A stretch of 64,000 nucleotides of DNA from Polynucleobacter sp. MWH-Aus1W21. GTDB lineage: Bacteria > Pseudomonadota > Gammaproteobacteria > Burkholderiales > Burkholderiaceae. The stretch is from positions 1,426,001 to 1,490,000 of the forward strand of contig NZ_CP061287.1 of assembly GCF_018687275.1 (NCBI RefSeq). The letters are read 5' to 3'. The translations under genes were made by a program, and so were the position numbers. Position 1 is the stretch's first letter. Each line of letters opens with the position of its first letter. The notes below the pieces were generated by a model. The model was not told the DNA's origin. It saw only the letters and a list, made by a program, of their open reading frames with translations, and did not search any database. This document shows, in pieces, positions 33,832 through 43,185 of this stretch.

Positions 33832-35042
33832 GCCAACTTCGCGGCTGCCATCATTGGGGTCAGTTTTGAGTAATGACGCTCAATCATTAATGTCGAGGTA
33901 CCCATTTGCCTAGCTAGGGTGTGTATATCAACCCCCTCAGCTAGTGCAAATGTGGCATAGGTATGGCGAAGACTATAAAGACTACGATTTCGCCCCGCTA
34001 CATCTTTAAGCAAATTGCATTCTTTTAAGAGATTCTCAAACTGAGGATTAAAGTTATAAGGCTGAACCCCTCTTGGGAAAGTAAATATCAGACGATCTAA
34101 CCTGGCCTCTATGACGGCATTTAGATCTTTATACGGCAATTGATGCCAAGCAATTAATCTTTCCAAGCAATCCACTACCAAATGTTTAGCAATTAAATAT
34201 CGAGGTCCTGTTTTACCGGAAAGCCAAACCTTGAGATAGCGTTGATCGCCAATCCAATGCCATTGAAGATGTTTCCAGCGCATGGGTTTGAGCTCGGTTC
34301 CAGGCCTTGCTCCCGTATAGAGTAAGAATTCCACATAAGAGCGACAGAGCTGTCTCATCTCCTTGGTGCGCGATGATCTGCCGACGTTTTCCCAGCTAGG
34401 CATATAGGCCAATAATTGAGCGATCTCTTCCTTACTAAAGGCGGGTCTTGCTTGACTGGGGGAGCCATGAGGATCTAATAAAGGTACCCGGTATGTATCT
34501 ACAATCAAGTTTTGCTCTCTAGCCAAGGCAATGACTCGGTTATAGGTCGTTGCATGGGTGCGCTTAGTGCTTGCCTGGGGATCTCTACCCATCTGGGATA
34601 AGCGCCAAGATTCAAAATCCTTAACCAGCTCTGAAGTAATTTCCTTTAGCTGGAATTTTCCAAAAAATGGGATGAGGTATTTATTGAGAACAAACCTGTA
34701 ATCCTTAAAGATAGCTTTTCCATTACCTTCTTTATTGGCAATATCCATTGCCACGAGGTCTTCTTCAGCCAACTGCTTAAATGACTTGGATTTGAGGCTT
34801 AATTCCTGGCTTATCTTAGCCATGGTCTGCTCATAGAGTGCTATAGAGGTATGCTTGGCCTCCTCAAGATCCGCCTGGCCAGTGCTCATGGAGTGCCACT
34901 GACAATTGGGCAACCTAAAGCGGCATTGCCATTGATTGCTGCCTGATCGCTTAAAGAGACTTACTAAACCTCGGTGGAGGTGAATTACATCAGCAGACTG
35001 GGATGCACTAGATTTGAAGAAAAGCTGGTTTAGATTTTGCAC
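33828..35042 (-). CDS. Tyrosine recombinase / integrase with variant active-site boxes
   Basis: A 404-residue integrase with N-terminal arm-type region (about 20-70), core-binding domain (about 85-180) and catalytic domain (about 200-404). Arg in YTGARPGTELKP and Tyr in ERHYSKL are present. The usual HxxR box reads YSLRHTY, with Tyr in place of the first His, and the G-H box reads MGTS. Such replacements occur in island integrases, so it may still be active. It starts two bases from a palindrome pair at 35044, which may be part of its own recombination site. Confidence 0.9.
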   Translation of the reverse strand: MQNLNQLFFKSSASQSADVIHLHRGLVSLFKRSGSNQWQCRFRLPNCQWHSMSTGQADLEEAKHTSIALYEQTMAKISQELSLKSKSFKQLAEEDLVAMDIANKEGNGKAIFKDYRFVLNKYLIPFFGKFQLKEITSELVKDFESWRLSQMGRDPQASTKRTHATTYNRVIALAREQNLIVDTYRVPLLDPHGSPSQARPAFSKEEIAQLLAYMPSWENVGRSSRTKEMRQLCRSYVEFLLYTGARPGTELKPMRWKHLQWHWIGDQRYLKVWLSGKTGPRYLIAKHLVVDCLERLIAWHQLPYKDLNAVIEARLDRLIFTFPRGVQPYNFNPQFENLLKECNLLKDVAGRNRSLYSLRHTYATFALAEGVDIHTLARQMGTSTLMIERHYSKLTPMMAAAKLA

Positions 35043-35043
35043 T

Positions 35044-35170
35044 CAAGTGTCGTGTTTCGAGACACTTGTAGCTTAACTTCAGATTTCAGGAAGGTCGATC
35101 GGAAAATTTGTCGAGTAAACCGACATTTCATGTGTGGATATCTGGTAGGCAGACTCCGACCCAAAGCAGA
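35044..35170. repeat. Paired palindromes at module joint, copy 3
   Basis: CAAGTGTC..GACACTTG (35044-35068) and TGTCGAGTAAACCGACA (35109-35125) are followed by TTTCATGTGTGGATA and CGACCCAAAGC, the same order as at 23987-24045. It lies between an integrase start and the copper island. The rest of the 35043-35225 gap has nothing else visible. Confidence 0.75.
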
Positions 35171-35225
35171 CCATCAATTCAATAATCTGAGTACGCTAAC
35201 TCTCACCCAAAACTGAGCGACCTGC

Positions 35226-35456
35226 TTAACGTAAGGCTTTATTTAACTGATCCACAATCTCGGCCCAATCAGCATCTAAAAGCAACTCATCACGAAGAAG
35301 CCTTGCTTGAGATGGTGTCCACAATGGTGCATCCGCTAATTCAATCGCTTCATCTAAAGGAGCATGCCGATCAATGAATGCCTTAATACTATTACCATCA
35401 GAAGGTAGTCCTAATTGAAGGAATAACTCAGAGAATGGATGAAATGACTTTTCCAT
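35226..35456 (-). CDS. DUF2789 family protein
   Basis: 76 residues beginning MEKSFHPFSELFLQLGLPSD and containing LADAPLWTPSQARLLRDELLLDADWAEIVDQLN, which is the DUF2789 family of short proteins with no known function, often beside metal or stress genes. The start at 35456 lies 2 bp after the copA stop and is preferred over a longer upstream reading that overlaps copA. Confidence 0.85.
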   Translation of the reverse strand: MEKSFHPFSELFLQLGLPSDGNSIKAFIDRHAPLDEAIELADAPLWTPSQARLLRDELLLDADWAEIVDQLNKALR

Positions 35457-35458
35457 GA

Positions 35459-37807
35459 TTAATTTCTCCTTAAACGTAACGCATTTGTAATGACCGAGGC
35501 TGAGCTCAAGCTCATGGCAAGTGCAGCAATTAATGGTGAGAGTAACCATCCAGTGAAAGGATATAAGAGACCAGCAGCAATAGGAATGCCCAGTGCGTTA
35601 TAAAGAAACGCAAACACTAGGTTTTGCTTCATATTGCCTACCGTATCGTCTGAAAGCGACTTAGCAATCGCAATACCCCTGAGATCACCTTTAACTAAAG
35701 TAATTTGGGCGCTATTCATAGCAACGTCAGTACCGGTGCCCATAGCAATACCAACATTGGCTTTTGCTAAAGCCGGAGCATCATTGATGCCATCACCTGC
35801 CATTGCAACAATCCGACCTTCATTTTGTAGTCGAGTTACCAATTCGAGCTTATCTGCTGGCTTAACCTCTCCATAGACCTCTTCAATCCCAAGGCGCTTG
35901 CCAACAGATTTAGCAGTTGTTAATCCATCTCCAGTTGCCATCACAATTCGCAATCCCGCCTCTTTTAAGGTTTGCAAAGCCTCTGGCGTAGTAGCCTTAA
36001 TAGGATCAGAGACAGCTAAAAGTCCAGCAAGCTTTCCGTTGATAGCTAAATGCATCACGCTAGCGCCTTCAGAGCGGAGCTCCTCTGCTTGGGCTTTCAA
36101 AATATCAACAGAAACTCCCAGCTTATCCATCAATGCAGTATTACCCAACGCCAAATGAAACAAGCCAACGCTACCTTGAACTCCAATTCCTGAACTAGAT
36201 TCAAAGTTTTCAGGTTTCTCCAGGGGCAAATTACCATCTCTTGCAGCACGAACAATCGCATCGGCAAGAGGATGCTCACTACCCTGATCAAGGCTTGCCG
36301 CAAGCCTTAAGACCTCATTGCCATCAAAGCTGGGGGCGGCAATGACTCTATCAAAAATTGGCTTACCCTCTGTTAAGGTGCCTGTTTTATCAATAATGAG
36401 GGTGTTCACCTTACGAAGATTTTCAATGGCCGCAGCATCACGGAACAAAATTCCTTTTGTCGCCCCCTTACCAGTAGCCACCATAATCGACATTGGTGTA
36501 GCAAGACCTAGGGCGCAAGGACACGCAATAATTAATACAGAGACCGCATTAATTAAGCCAAAAACCCAACTTGGTTCGGGACCAAAGACCCCCCAAATGA
36601 AAAAAGTCAGCAAAGATATAGCTACAACCGTTACTACAAAATATCCCGCAACAATATCTGCCATTCGCTGCATTGGCGCTCTGGAGTGTTGGGCTTGAGC
36701 TACCATTTGCACAATTTGAGCCAGCATGGTTGATGAACCAACACGCTCGGCCTTAATAATCAATGCGCCATTGGTATTCATCGTTGCTCCAATCACACGA
36801 TCACCGATACGCTTAGTAACTGGCAATGGCTCTCCGGTAAGCATGGATTCATCAAGCGCACTAGAGCCTTCAACAATGACGCCATCAACAGGCACTTTTT
36901 CACCTGGGCGCACCCTCAATAAGTCTTCAATATGCACATTTGATAAGGGGATGTCTTCCTCGGATCCATCTGCCTTAATTCTTCTGGCTGTTTTGGGCGC
37001 TAAGCCCAACAAGGATTTAATTGCCGCAGAAGTTTGTGAGCGTGCCTTTAGTTCCAACACCTGACCAAGCAGAGTCAATGAAATAATGACGGCGGCTGCC
37101 TCAAAATACACACCAATCCTGCCCATAGACATAAAGGAAGCAGGAAATACTTGTGGAGCTACCGTAGCAACAACGCTATAAAAAAATGCAGCACCTGTTC
37201 CCAGTCCAATCAAAGTCCACATATTTGGACTACGATTGGCTATGGATTGCCAGCCACGATGAAAAAACGGCCATCCTGCCCATAAAACAATTGGTAAGGA
37301 TAGGAACAATTCAACCCAGGTTTGGGTTTGAGGCTCTAGTAGATTTAATTTATGACCAAACATCGCAAGGACAGTCACCACTGTCGTCAAAGGCAGTGTC
37401 CACCAAAATCGCCTTTGAAAATCAACTAATTCTGGATTTTCTTCTTCCTCTAATTCAGGCAGCAGAGGCTCTAAACTCATCCCACAAATTGGGCAATTAC
37501 CAGGATGATCTTGTCGAATTTGCGGATGCATGGGGCAGGTATAAATTGTGCCAGCCACCGAAGCAGAAGACTCTGAGTCCTGTAGCCCCCCATCTAGATA
37601 CCTGCTGGGCGCTCCAATAAATTTTTCTTTACAACCATTGCTGCAAAAGTAATACGCAATATTCTTAAGCGAGTAACTATGCTTAGACTGAGAAGTGACC
37701 GTCATCCCACAAACAGGATCCTTCAAGGAATTTTCATCTGAAGAATGTTCGTGATGGGAGTGATCGTGTCCATGCTCATGATGATTGTTCTCATTGTGCT
37801 TACTCAT
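35459..37807 (-). CDS. copA: Copper-exporting P1B-type ATPase (CopA/SilP-like)
   Basis: A 782-residue inner-membrane pump exporting Cu(I) and possibly Ag(I). Order: His-rich N-terminal tail (HHEHGHDHSHHEH), YHS domain (KDPVCGMTV...YYFCSNGCKEKF), a CPMHPQI..CPICGM heavy-metal-binding domain (about 88-115), eight TM helices with the CPC metal-site motif (ACPCALGLATP, near 430), phosphorylation motif DKTGT (near 473), TGE loop and hinge GDGINDAP (near 674). It lacks a classical CxxC HMA domain. It is last large gene of the minus-strand copper operon. Mono-valent specificity is inferred from CPC and neighbours. Confidence 0.93.
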   Translation of the reverse strand: MSKHNENNHHEHGHDHSHHEHSSDENSLKDPVCGMTVTSQSKHSYSLKNIAYYFCSNGCKEKFIGAPSRYLDGGLQDSESSASVAGTIYTCPMHPQIRQDHPGNCPICGMSLEPLLPELEEEENPELVDFQRRFWWTLPLTTVVTVLAMFGHKLNLLEPQTQTWVELFLSLPIVLWAGWPFFHRGWQSIANRSPNMWTLIGLGTGAAFFYSVVATVAPQVFPASFMSMGRIGVYFEAAAVIISLTLLGQVLELKARSQTSAAIKSLLGLAPKTARRIKADGSEEDIPLSNVHIEDLLRVRPGEKVPVDGVIVEGSSALDESMLTGEPLPVTKRIGDRVIGATMNTNGALIIKAERVGSSTMLAQIVQMVAQAQHSRAPMQRMADIVAGYFVVTVVAISLLTFFIWGVFGPEPSWVFGLINAVSVLIIACPCALGLATPMSIMVATGKGATKGILFRDAAAIENLRKVNTLIIDKTGTLTEGKPIFDRVIAAPSFDGNEVLRLAASLDQGSEHPLADAIVRAARDGNLPLEKPENFESSSGIGVQGSVGLFHLALGNTALMDKLGVSVDILKAQAEELRSEGASVMHLAINGKLAGLLAVSDPIKATTPEALQTLKEAGLRIVMATGDGLTTAKSVGKRLGIEEVYGEVKPADKLELVTRLQNEGRIVAMAGDGINDAPALAKANVGIAMGTGTDVAMNSAQITLVKGDLRGIAIAKSLSDDTVGNMKQNLVFAFLYNALGIPIAAGLLYPFTGWLLSPLIAALAMSLSSASVITNALRLRRN

Positions 37808-37824
37808 TGCAAATCCTTGTTTAC

Positions 37825-38334
37825 CTAATTCATTAAAACTGGCGTATCTGGGATTTCATTATCTGAAGATGATTTCCCCGGGAATTGACTTTGCAATAGT
37901 TGACTCACCATTTCAATTCCAGACAAAATGCCAGCCTGATATTCATTGAGCGCAAATTTGGATTCGATCTCATGACAAATAACATCCCACGCACTGGCAT
38001 CCGCATTTGAATGAATGCCTCTATCGGCAATTATCTCTACAGCATGATCGGCTAATAAAATATAAATGAGCACCCCATTATTGTGCTCGGTATCCCAAAC
38101 TCTGAGATTGGTAAAGACTTCAATTGCACGATCTCTAGGGCTTAAGTCTTTTAACAAGGCAAGCGTATCCAGGGCACCTTCCACGGCAAAACAGATTTGA
38201 CCCGAATGTTGAGCCTCACTATCTCGAATCGCATTTGTTATTGCGGCAAGATCTTCCTTGGAAAAGCATTTCCCTACCTTGCGACTATGAGACCAGAGAT
38301 GTTTTATTAATCGATTCATATTCATGCTCACCAT
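37825..38334 (-). CDS. TPM-domain protein, short form
   Basis: A 169-residue TPM-domain protein (FSKEDLAAITNAIRDSEAQHSGQICFAVEG ... RDRAIEVFTNLRVWDTEHNNGVLIYILLADHAVEIIADRGI) without signal peptide or TM helix. It overlaps the larger TPM gene by 7 bp; the ATG at 38325 has GGAG at better spacing than 38334. In many betaproteobacteria this gene forms a trio with lemA and the membrane TPM protein. Confidence 0.82.
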   Translation of the reverse strand: MVSMNMNRLIKHLWSHSRKVGKCFSKEDLAAITNAIRDSEAQHSGQICFAVEGALDTLALLKDLSPRDRAIEVFTNLRVWDTEHNNGVLIYILLADHAVEIIADRGIHSNADASAWDVICHEIESKFALNEYQAGILSGIEMVSQLLQSQFPGKSSSDNEIPDTPVLMN

Positions 38335-39194
38335 CTCCCCGAGGAGCCACCGCCACCAAAGCCGCCACCGCCACCACTAAATCCACCCCCGCCACCATGA
38401 ACTCCTCCACTGCTATAGCCACCAAAGCCATGTCTACCCAACCCCATTCCGGATAGAGCAACGACCAATGCCACAACACCGGCGATTAAGGCCATAGAAA
38501 ACGCACCGAACATAAACCAGGCGATAAGAGCTACAAATCCTCCGGTAACGAGGGATCCAGGCAACCTGCCGAGCATCGATCGTAAGATTCCACCAAGCAC
38601 TAAAGCCACAATAAAAATGATTGGTAAAAACGAACGAATATCCCCGGGGTCACGCATTTCTGTATTAGTTGGGTTTGGCGCTGGTAACGCCTCACCATCA
38701 ACCACGCTAATCACAGCGTTTACGCCATCCGTAATGCCGCCATAAAAATCCTGCTGTTTGAATCGGGGCACAATGATTTGGTCGATGATTCGCTTGCTAG
38801 TTGCATCAGTTAATACTCCTTCAAGGCCGTAACCCACCTCAATCCGAAGGGCTCTATCCGCTTTAGCAATAATCAGAATCGCACCATCATCTACTTTTTT
38901 CCGTCCAATCTTCCATTGCTCAGCTACGCGAATAGCATATTGCTCAATAGCTTCAGGGGCTGTAGATTGCACCATTAACACCACAATCTGACTACCCTTT
39001 TTAGCCTCAAAATTGCTTAAGGTTTGATCTAGAGAGCCAATCTGACTGGGTGTAAGAGTACCTGTTTGATCAATGACCCGCCCTGATAAAGCTGGCACCG
39101 TCTGCTGCGCCACAGAAAACTGAGGCCAGCAGAGCAGCGCCAAAAGCGTTAGCAAGGCGAATAGGCATTTAGGCAGCCAGAAGATGCGGGTCAC
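38328..39194 (-). CDS. YgcG-type TPM-domain membrane protein
   Basis: 288 residues: signal peptide (CLFALLTLLALLCWPQFSVAQ), TPM domain (VPALSGRVIDQTGTLTPSQIGSLDQTL ... RALRIEVGYGLEGVLTDA), two TM helices (about 190-245) and a very Gly-rich tail (GGYSSGGVHGGGGG...). TPM proteins may act as envelope-associated phosphatases or quality-control factors; the precise role is unknown. Transcribed between lemA and the short TPM gene. Confidence 0.88.
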   Translation of the reverse strand: MTRIFWLPKCLFALLTLLALLCWPQFSVAQQTVPALSGRVIDQTGTLTPSQIGSLDQTLSNFEAKKGSQIVVLMVQSTAPEAIEQYAIRVAEQWKIGRKKVDDGAILIIAKADRALRIEVGYGLEGVLTDATSKRIIDQIIVPRFKQQDFYGGITDGVNAVISVVDGEALPAPNPTNTEMRDPGDIRSFLPIIFIVALVLGGILRSMLGRLPGSLVTGGFVALIAWFMFGAFSMALIAGVVALVVALSGMGLGRHGFGGYSSGGVHGGGGGFSGGGGGFGGGGSSGRW

Positions 39195-39208
39195 GAAAGT
39201 TGCTCCAA

Positions 39209-39811
39209 TTATTTCGCCGCAGGAGTATCAAATGAAACGCTAGGAGGGGTCGCTAATTCCTTTTCATTCTCAACAGTAAAGTTTGCCTTGGCCTTATAAC
39301 CAAACACCATTGCTGTTAAATTCGATGGGAATGAACGAATCGTGACGTTGTACTCCTGTACAGATTTAATGTACCGATTACGAGCAACTGTAATGCGATT
39401 TTCAGTACCCTCTAGTTGCGCTTGCAAATCTCTAAACCCTTGATTTGTTCGTAAGCTCGGGTAGCTTTCTGTAACGACCAATAACCTGGATAAAGCCGAA
39501 GTGAGCTGCCCTTGCGCTTGCTGGAATTTCTGGAAAGCTTCTGGATTATTTACCAAATCAGGAGTAGCTTGAATTGAGGTAGCTTTAGATCTAGCCTCTA
39601 CCACTTTGGTCAGGGTATCTTGCTCAAACTTAGCTTCGCCTTTGACCGTGCTTACTAGATTAGGAATCAGATCCGCTCTACGCTGATATTGATTCAATAC
39701 CTCAGACCAGCTAGAAGTTACCTGCTCATCTTGGGACTGAATTTGGTTATACCCACAACCTGATAACAATACCGCTGCTATTGCCAACAGACCGATAAGA
39801 TATTTACGCAT
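39209..39811 (-). CDS. lemA: LemA family membrane protein
   Basis: 200 residues with an N-terminal hydrophobic segment ending LLSGCGYNQIQ (lipoprotein-like lipobox) and the LemA helical domain (DEQVTSSWSEVLNQYQRRADLIPNLVSTVKG ... NRYIKSVQEYNVTIRSFPSNLTAMVFGYKAK). First of the LemA-TPM-TPM trio, a conserved set in many Gram-negatives, here inserted in a copper operon between the copper chaperone genes and copA. Confidence 0.9.
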   Translation of the reverse strand: MRKYLIGLLAIAAVLLSGCGYNQIQSQDEQVTSSWSEVLNQYQRRADLIPNLVSTVKGEAKFEQDTLTKVVEARSKATSIQATPDLVNNPEAFQKFQQAQGQLTSALSRLLVVTESYPSLRTNQGFRDLQAQLEGTENRITVARNRYIKSVQEYNVTIRSFPSNLTAMVFGYKAKANFTVENEKELATPPSVSFDTPAAK

Positions 39812-39897
39812 TTGTTACTCCTTTACTTAATTGAAGTTTGAGTCTTTAAGAACAGTTACCTTTTTGGATGTCTAAAAATTGGGAATTAAAGAGAGTG

Positions 39898-40164
39898 TTA
39901 ACCACAACAGCAACCACCAGATTTTTTCTGTGGCGCCTGAACGCTGCCATCAAGGTCCAAAGAAGATGGATAACCCTCCTGATTTAGCGCATGAATCAAA
40001 TCATCGGTCTTCCAGCTCACCCTATCTAAATGCACTTTTCCTTTTTGCAAGTCGACATGGATATTGGATACGCCATCTAAAGATTCAAGTGCCTTGGTAA
40101 CGTGGTTAACGCAAGATCCACAAGTCATACCGGCGACATTTAAATAAATTTGACTCATTTTCAT
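39898..40164 (-). CDS. Heavy-metal-associated (HMA) protein, CopZ/MerP-like
   Basis: An 88-residue HMA protein with the metal-binding GMTCGSCVNHV loop near residues 13-23 and a C-terminal Cys-rich tail (KKSGGCCCG). There is no signal peptide, so it should be a cytoplasmic copper chaperone for the downstream ATPase, which itself lacks a CxxC HMA domain. It overlaps the preceding gene by 4 bp. The extra CCC tail is unusual and may add a metal site. Confidence 0.85.
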   Translation of the reverse strand: MKMSQIYLNVAGMTCGSCVNHVTKALESLDGVSNIHVDLQKGKVHLDRVSWKTDDLIHALNQEGYPSSLDLDGSVQAPQKKSGGCCCG

Positions 40165-40469
40165 TCTCCCTTTTTTAATTCGACGACATATAGCTTTCCA
40201 CCTTCGCTTGATGCCACAAATTCCACTTGGTCTCCAGACTTAAGACCATTTAAAAGGGCTTTGTTTTTCACGTTAAAAATCATGGTCATTGGGGGCATAT
40301 CTAAATTCTTGATTTCCTCGTGACGAATGGTGACTTTGCCTTGCTCCAAATCAACTTTGCGTACCTGACCAGCCGTATATGCACCAGTAGATTGGGCGCT
40401 TACTATATGAGTCAAGATTACTCCTGATAGTAGAAAAATAACACTCAAATATTTTTTTAGATTGTTCAT
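40161..40469 (-). CDS. CusF-like periplasmic copper-binding protein
   Basis: 102 residues: signal peptide (SVIFLLSGVILTHIVSAQ) then a small beta-barrel with DLEQGKVTIRHEEIKNLDMPPMTMIFNVKN. The His and the two Met of MTM are the CusF-type Cu(I) ligands. The Trp of E. coli CusF is replaced by Met (DMPPMTM), as in many relatives. Expected to carry Cu(I) in the periplasm. Overlaps the HMA gene by 4 bp. Confidence 0.85.
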   Translation of the reverse strand: MNNLKKYLSVIFLLSGVILTHIVSAQSTGAYTAGQVRKVDLEQGKVTIRHEEIKNLDMPPMTMIFNVKNKALLNGLKSGDQVEFVASSEGGKLYVVELKKGE

Positions 40470-40479
40470 AATTTAATTC

Positions 40480-40947
40480 CTATCGATAAGATTGATAAAT
40501 TTGGGATTGACCATTTTTAGAGATCAATAAAACGTCATAAGGATCTTTTCTAGATCCATACTCAGGACCATCCATTCCTGGAGAGCCTATGGGCATCGCT
40601 GGTACAGCAATCCCTACAGCATTGGGCTTCTCGGCCAATAAACGCTTAATTTCCCTCGCCGGGACATGGCCTTCGATTGCATAACCATCAATGACTGCGG
40701 TATGGCAAGACCCAAACTGAATGGGCATGCCCATCTTCTTTCTAATCTGGTCATTACCATCGCTGATCACTTTAGTAGCAAAGCCATTTTTCTCCACATA
40801 CGAAATCCAATCCTTGCAACAGCCACAAGTTGGACTCTTCCATACTGTGATCAATGGTTTTTCACTGACAGCACTGGATGCAAACGGCACTAGCACCAAT
40901 CCCATTGCTATAGCCCTTCTTGTTAAATTAATGTTGATGGGAGCCAT
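40480..40947 (-). CDS. DUF411 metal-binding protein
   Basis: 155 residues with a twin-arginine-free N-terminal hydrophobic segment (MGLVLVPFASSAV) and the DUF411 core (LITVWKSPTCGCCKDWISYVEKNGF ... FGSCHTAVIDGYAIEGHVPAREIKRLL ... VPAMPIGSPGMDG). The CxCC and SCHT motifs are probable copper ligands. DUF411 proteins are usual members of copper-resistance operons. The start overlaps the end of the cupredoxin gene by 20 bp. Confidence 0.88.
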   Translation of the reverse strand: MAPININLTRRAIAMGLVLVPFASSAVSEKPLITVWKSPTCGCCKDWISYVEKNGFATKVISDGNDQIRKKMGMPIQFGSCHTAVIDGYAIEGHVPAREIKRLLAEKPNAVGIAVPAMPIGSPGMDGPEYGSRKDPYDVLLISKNGQSQIYQSYR

Positions 40948-41743
40948 GGCCGTCCCCTTTCTGTGCTGGTGAAACAGATTTAGGTCCAGCTACCGAAATT
41001 GATCCCTTCATTCCCGCATCGTAATGGCCTGGTTGTAGGCATGCAAATTGCACTTTTCCAGATTTCGTAAATTGCCAAATAATTTCACCTGTTTGACCAG
41101 CGCCTAAGGTAACCATGTTTGGCTCGGCATGCTCCATTTCTGGAAACTTCATCATCTGCTTATAGTGCTCTTGTAGCTCTTGATCTGTACCAAGCACCAT
41201 TTCATGTTTTGTTTTACCCAGATTCTTGACTACAAAGTGGATAGTTTCGCCTTGCTTGACTTGAATACTGCTAGGATTAAATCTCATGTTGTCTGTCATG
41301 CGAACTCTAATTGTTCGATTTACTTTGGCTGCAATACCCGGCTGTCCAACACTAGAATTTTCGCTGGCATGATCATGACCACCACTAGCGCCATGGTCAT
41401 GAGACATTGCGCCCATGCCACCCATAGCCCCCATGCCTGCGCCTGATCCCTGCATCTTGTCATGCATCGCCTTACATTGACTAGCACTCATCTCAGGATG
41501 CATTTGTTGGCACATTGCCACCCTTTGTTCAGGAGTCATTTTTGCCATATTCTCGTGCATCGCCTTACATTGATCAGGACTCATTTCAGGATGCATTTTT
41601 TGACACATCGCTGCCATTGGATCTTGGTTCATGGCCCCTTGATTCATCATCCCCATACCGCCAGGTTGTGTTGCACCTTGCGCAAACACCAAACTAGATG
41701 CTGCCATCGCAATTGCTGCCAATGTAAATTGAATATTTTTCAT
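40928..41743 (-). CDS. Cupredoxin with Met/His/Cys repeat region
   Basis: 271 residues: signal peptide (FTLAAIAMAASSLVFAQ), then a Met/Gly/His-rich region with two tandem units of about 30 residues (MC-Q-MHPEMS..QCKAMH.(K/N)M), a His-rich linker (MSHDHGASGGHDHASE), and a C-terminal cupredoxin domain (about 155-258) with H179-type ligand KHEMVLG, and CLQPGHYDAGM giving Cys, His and Met ligands of a type 1 copper site. Periplasmic; likely to store or pass copper to the adjacent multicopper oxidase. Confidence 0.85.
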   Translation of the reverse strand: MKNIQFTLAAIAMAASSLVFAQGATQPGGMGMMNQGAMNQDPMAAMCQKMHPEMSPDQCKAMHENMAKMTPEQRVAMCQQMHPEMSASQCKAMHDKMQGSGAGMGAMGGMGAMSHDHGASGGHDHASENSSVGQPGIAAKVNRTIRVRMTDNMRFNPSSIQVKQGETIHFVVKNLGKTKHEMVLGTDQELQEHYKQMMKFPEMEHAEPNMVTLGAGQTGEIIWQFTKSGKVQFACLQPGHYDAGMKGSISVAGPKSVSPAQKGDGHGSHQH

Positions 41744-41760
41744 TTTGTTTTCCTTAATTA

Positions 41761-43173
41761 TTAATGTCCAGAATGCCCATTGGGCTTTCTTACTTGCACT
41801 TCGATTTCTTTTGTAGAGCTTGGTCTTGTTGATTGCATAGGTTTTGCAGTATTTAGTTGCGTTGGAGCTGCAGGTAATGCGCCTTTGTAAGCCTCTGCCA
41901 CCGTACCAGCCGGATGCTTATACCAACCCGGATCTGCATAATCGCCAGGCTTTTGATCCTTACGTACTTTTAATACGCTAAACATACCGCCCATCTCTAC
42001 CGACCCAAAAGGACCCATACCCGTCATCATGCGAGCCGTGTTATCGGGAATAGGCATTTCCATTTCAGACATATCACCCATACCCCTTTCACCCATCACC
42101 ATATAGTCAGGTATCAGACTGTTGATCTTCTTGCCAACCCCCCGATGATCAACGCCAATCATGGTGGGGAGGTTATGCCCCATTGCATTCATGGTGTGGT
42201 GGCTCTTATGGCAATGGATCGCCCAGTCACCCTCTTCATCTGCAAGAAATTCAATTTGCCGCATCTGCCCAACAGCCACGTCAGTGGTTACCTCAGGCCA
42301 ACGAGCAGTTTTTGGAACAGGGCCTCCATCAGTGCCTGTGACCGAAAACTCATGCCCATGAAGATGAATTGGATGATTGGTCATTGTTAAGTTTCCTACT
42401 CTGATTCGGACCTTGTCATTTAGGGCGACATTCAAAGAATCTATGCCAGGAAAAACGCGGCTATTCCAGCTCCATATATTGAAGTCAACCATCGTGGCTA
42501 CTTTTGGTGTGTAACTACCAGGATCAATGTCATATGAGCTCAATAAAAAACAAAAGTCCCTATTAACATCATCAATAAGTGGATTTTGATCTTTAGGATG
42601 CGTAATCCACATACCCATCATTCCCATTGCCATCTGTGTCATTTCATCGGCATGGGGATGGTACATAAATGTTCCCGGGCGGCGAGCAACAAACTCATAC
42701 ATGAAGGTTTTTCCGGGTGGAATACCTTTTTGAGTTAAGCCTGTTACACCATCCATACCATTTGGTAATCTTTGGCCATGCCAATGTACTGAAGTCTGCT
42801 CTGGTAACCGATTGGTAACAAATATCCGGACTCGGTCGCCTTCCACCACTTCGATTGTTGGCCCAGGGCTTTGACCGTTGTAACCCCATAAATGCGCCTT
42901 AAATCCAGAAGTCATTTCTCGCACTACTGGCTCAGCGACTAAATGAAACTCTTTAACGCCTTCATTCATTCTCCAGGGCAATGTCCAGCCATTTAAGGTA
43001 ACAACTGGGTTGTATGGGCGACCTGTACTAGGGGTCAATGGTGGCATCGTATTAGCGTTTACCTGCGTCACTATTTCTGGGGCGCCAGATAAGGCATAGC
43101 GGCCAACTGCTGCAACCGCAACAGCACCACCAGCAATACCGGCGTATTTAAAAAAATCTCTTCTTGAACTCAT
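41761..43173 (-). CDS. Multicopper oxidase, CopA/CueO-like
   Basis: A 470-residue Tat-exported enzyme (SRRDFFKYAGIAGG signal) that oxidises Cu(I) to Cu(II) in the periplasm. All four copper-ligand motifs are present: HWHGQ (SVHWHGQRLP), HPHADE, HPIHLHGHEF and HCHKSHH with downstream Met. The C-terminal tail (SSTKEIEVQVRKPNGHSGH) is short. It lies between the cupredoxin and the TolC-type gene in a head-to-tail operon. Confidence 0.92.
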   Translation of the reverse strand: MSSRRDFFKYAGIAGGAVAVAAVGRYALSGAPEIVTQVNANTMPPLTPSTGRPYNPVVTLNGWTLPWRMNEGVKEFHLVAEPVVREMTSGFKAHLWGYNGQSPGPTIEVVEGDRVRIFVTNRLPEQTSVHWHGQRLPNGMDGVTGLTQKGIPPGKTFMYEFVARRPGTFMYHPHADEMTQMAMGMMGMWITHPKDQNPLIDDVNRDFCFLLSSYDIDPGSYTPKVATMVDFNIWSWNSRVFPGIDSLNVALNDKVRIRVGNLTMTNHPIHLHGHEFSVTGTDGGPVPKTARWPEVTTDVAVGQMRQIEFLADEEGDWAIHCHKSHHTMNAMGHNLPTMIGVDHRGVGKKINSLIPDYMVMGERGMGDMSEMEMPIPDNTARMMTGMGPFGSVEMGGMFSVLKVRKDQKPGDYADPGWYKHPAGTVAEAYKGALPAAPTQLNTAKPMQSTRPSSTKEIEVQVRKPNGHSGH

Positions 43174-43185
43174 TATTTTTCCTTA

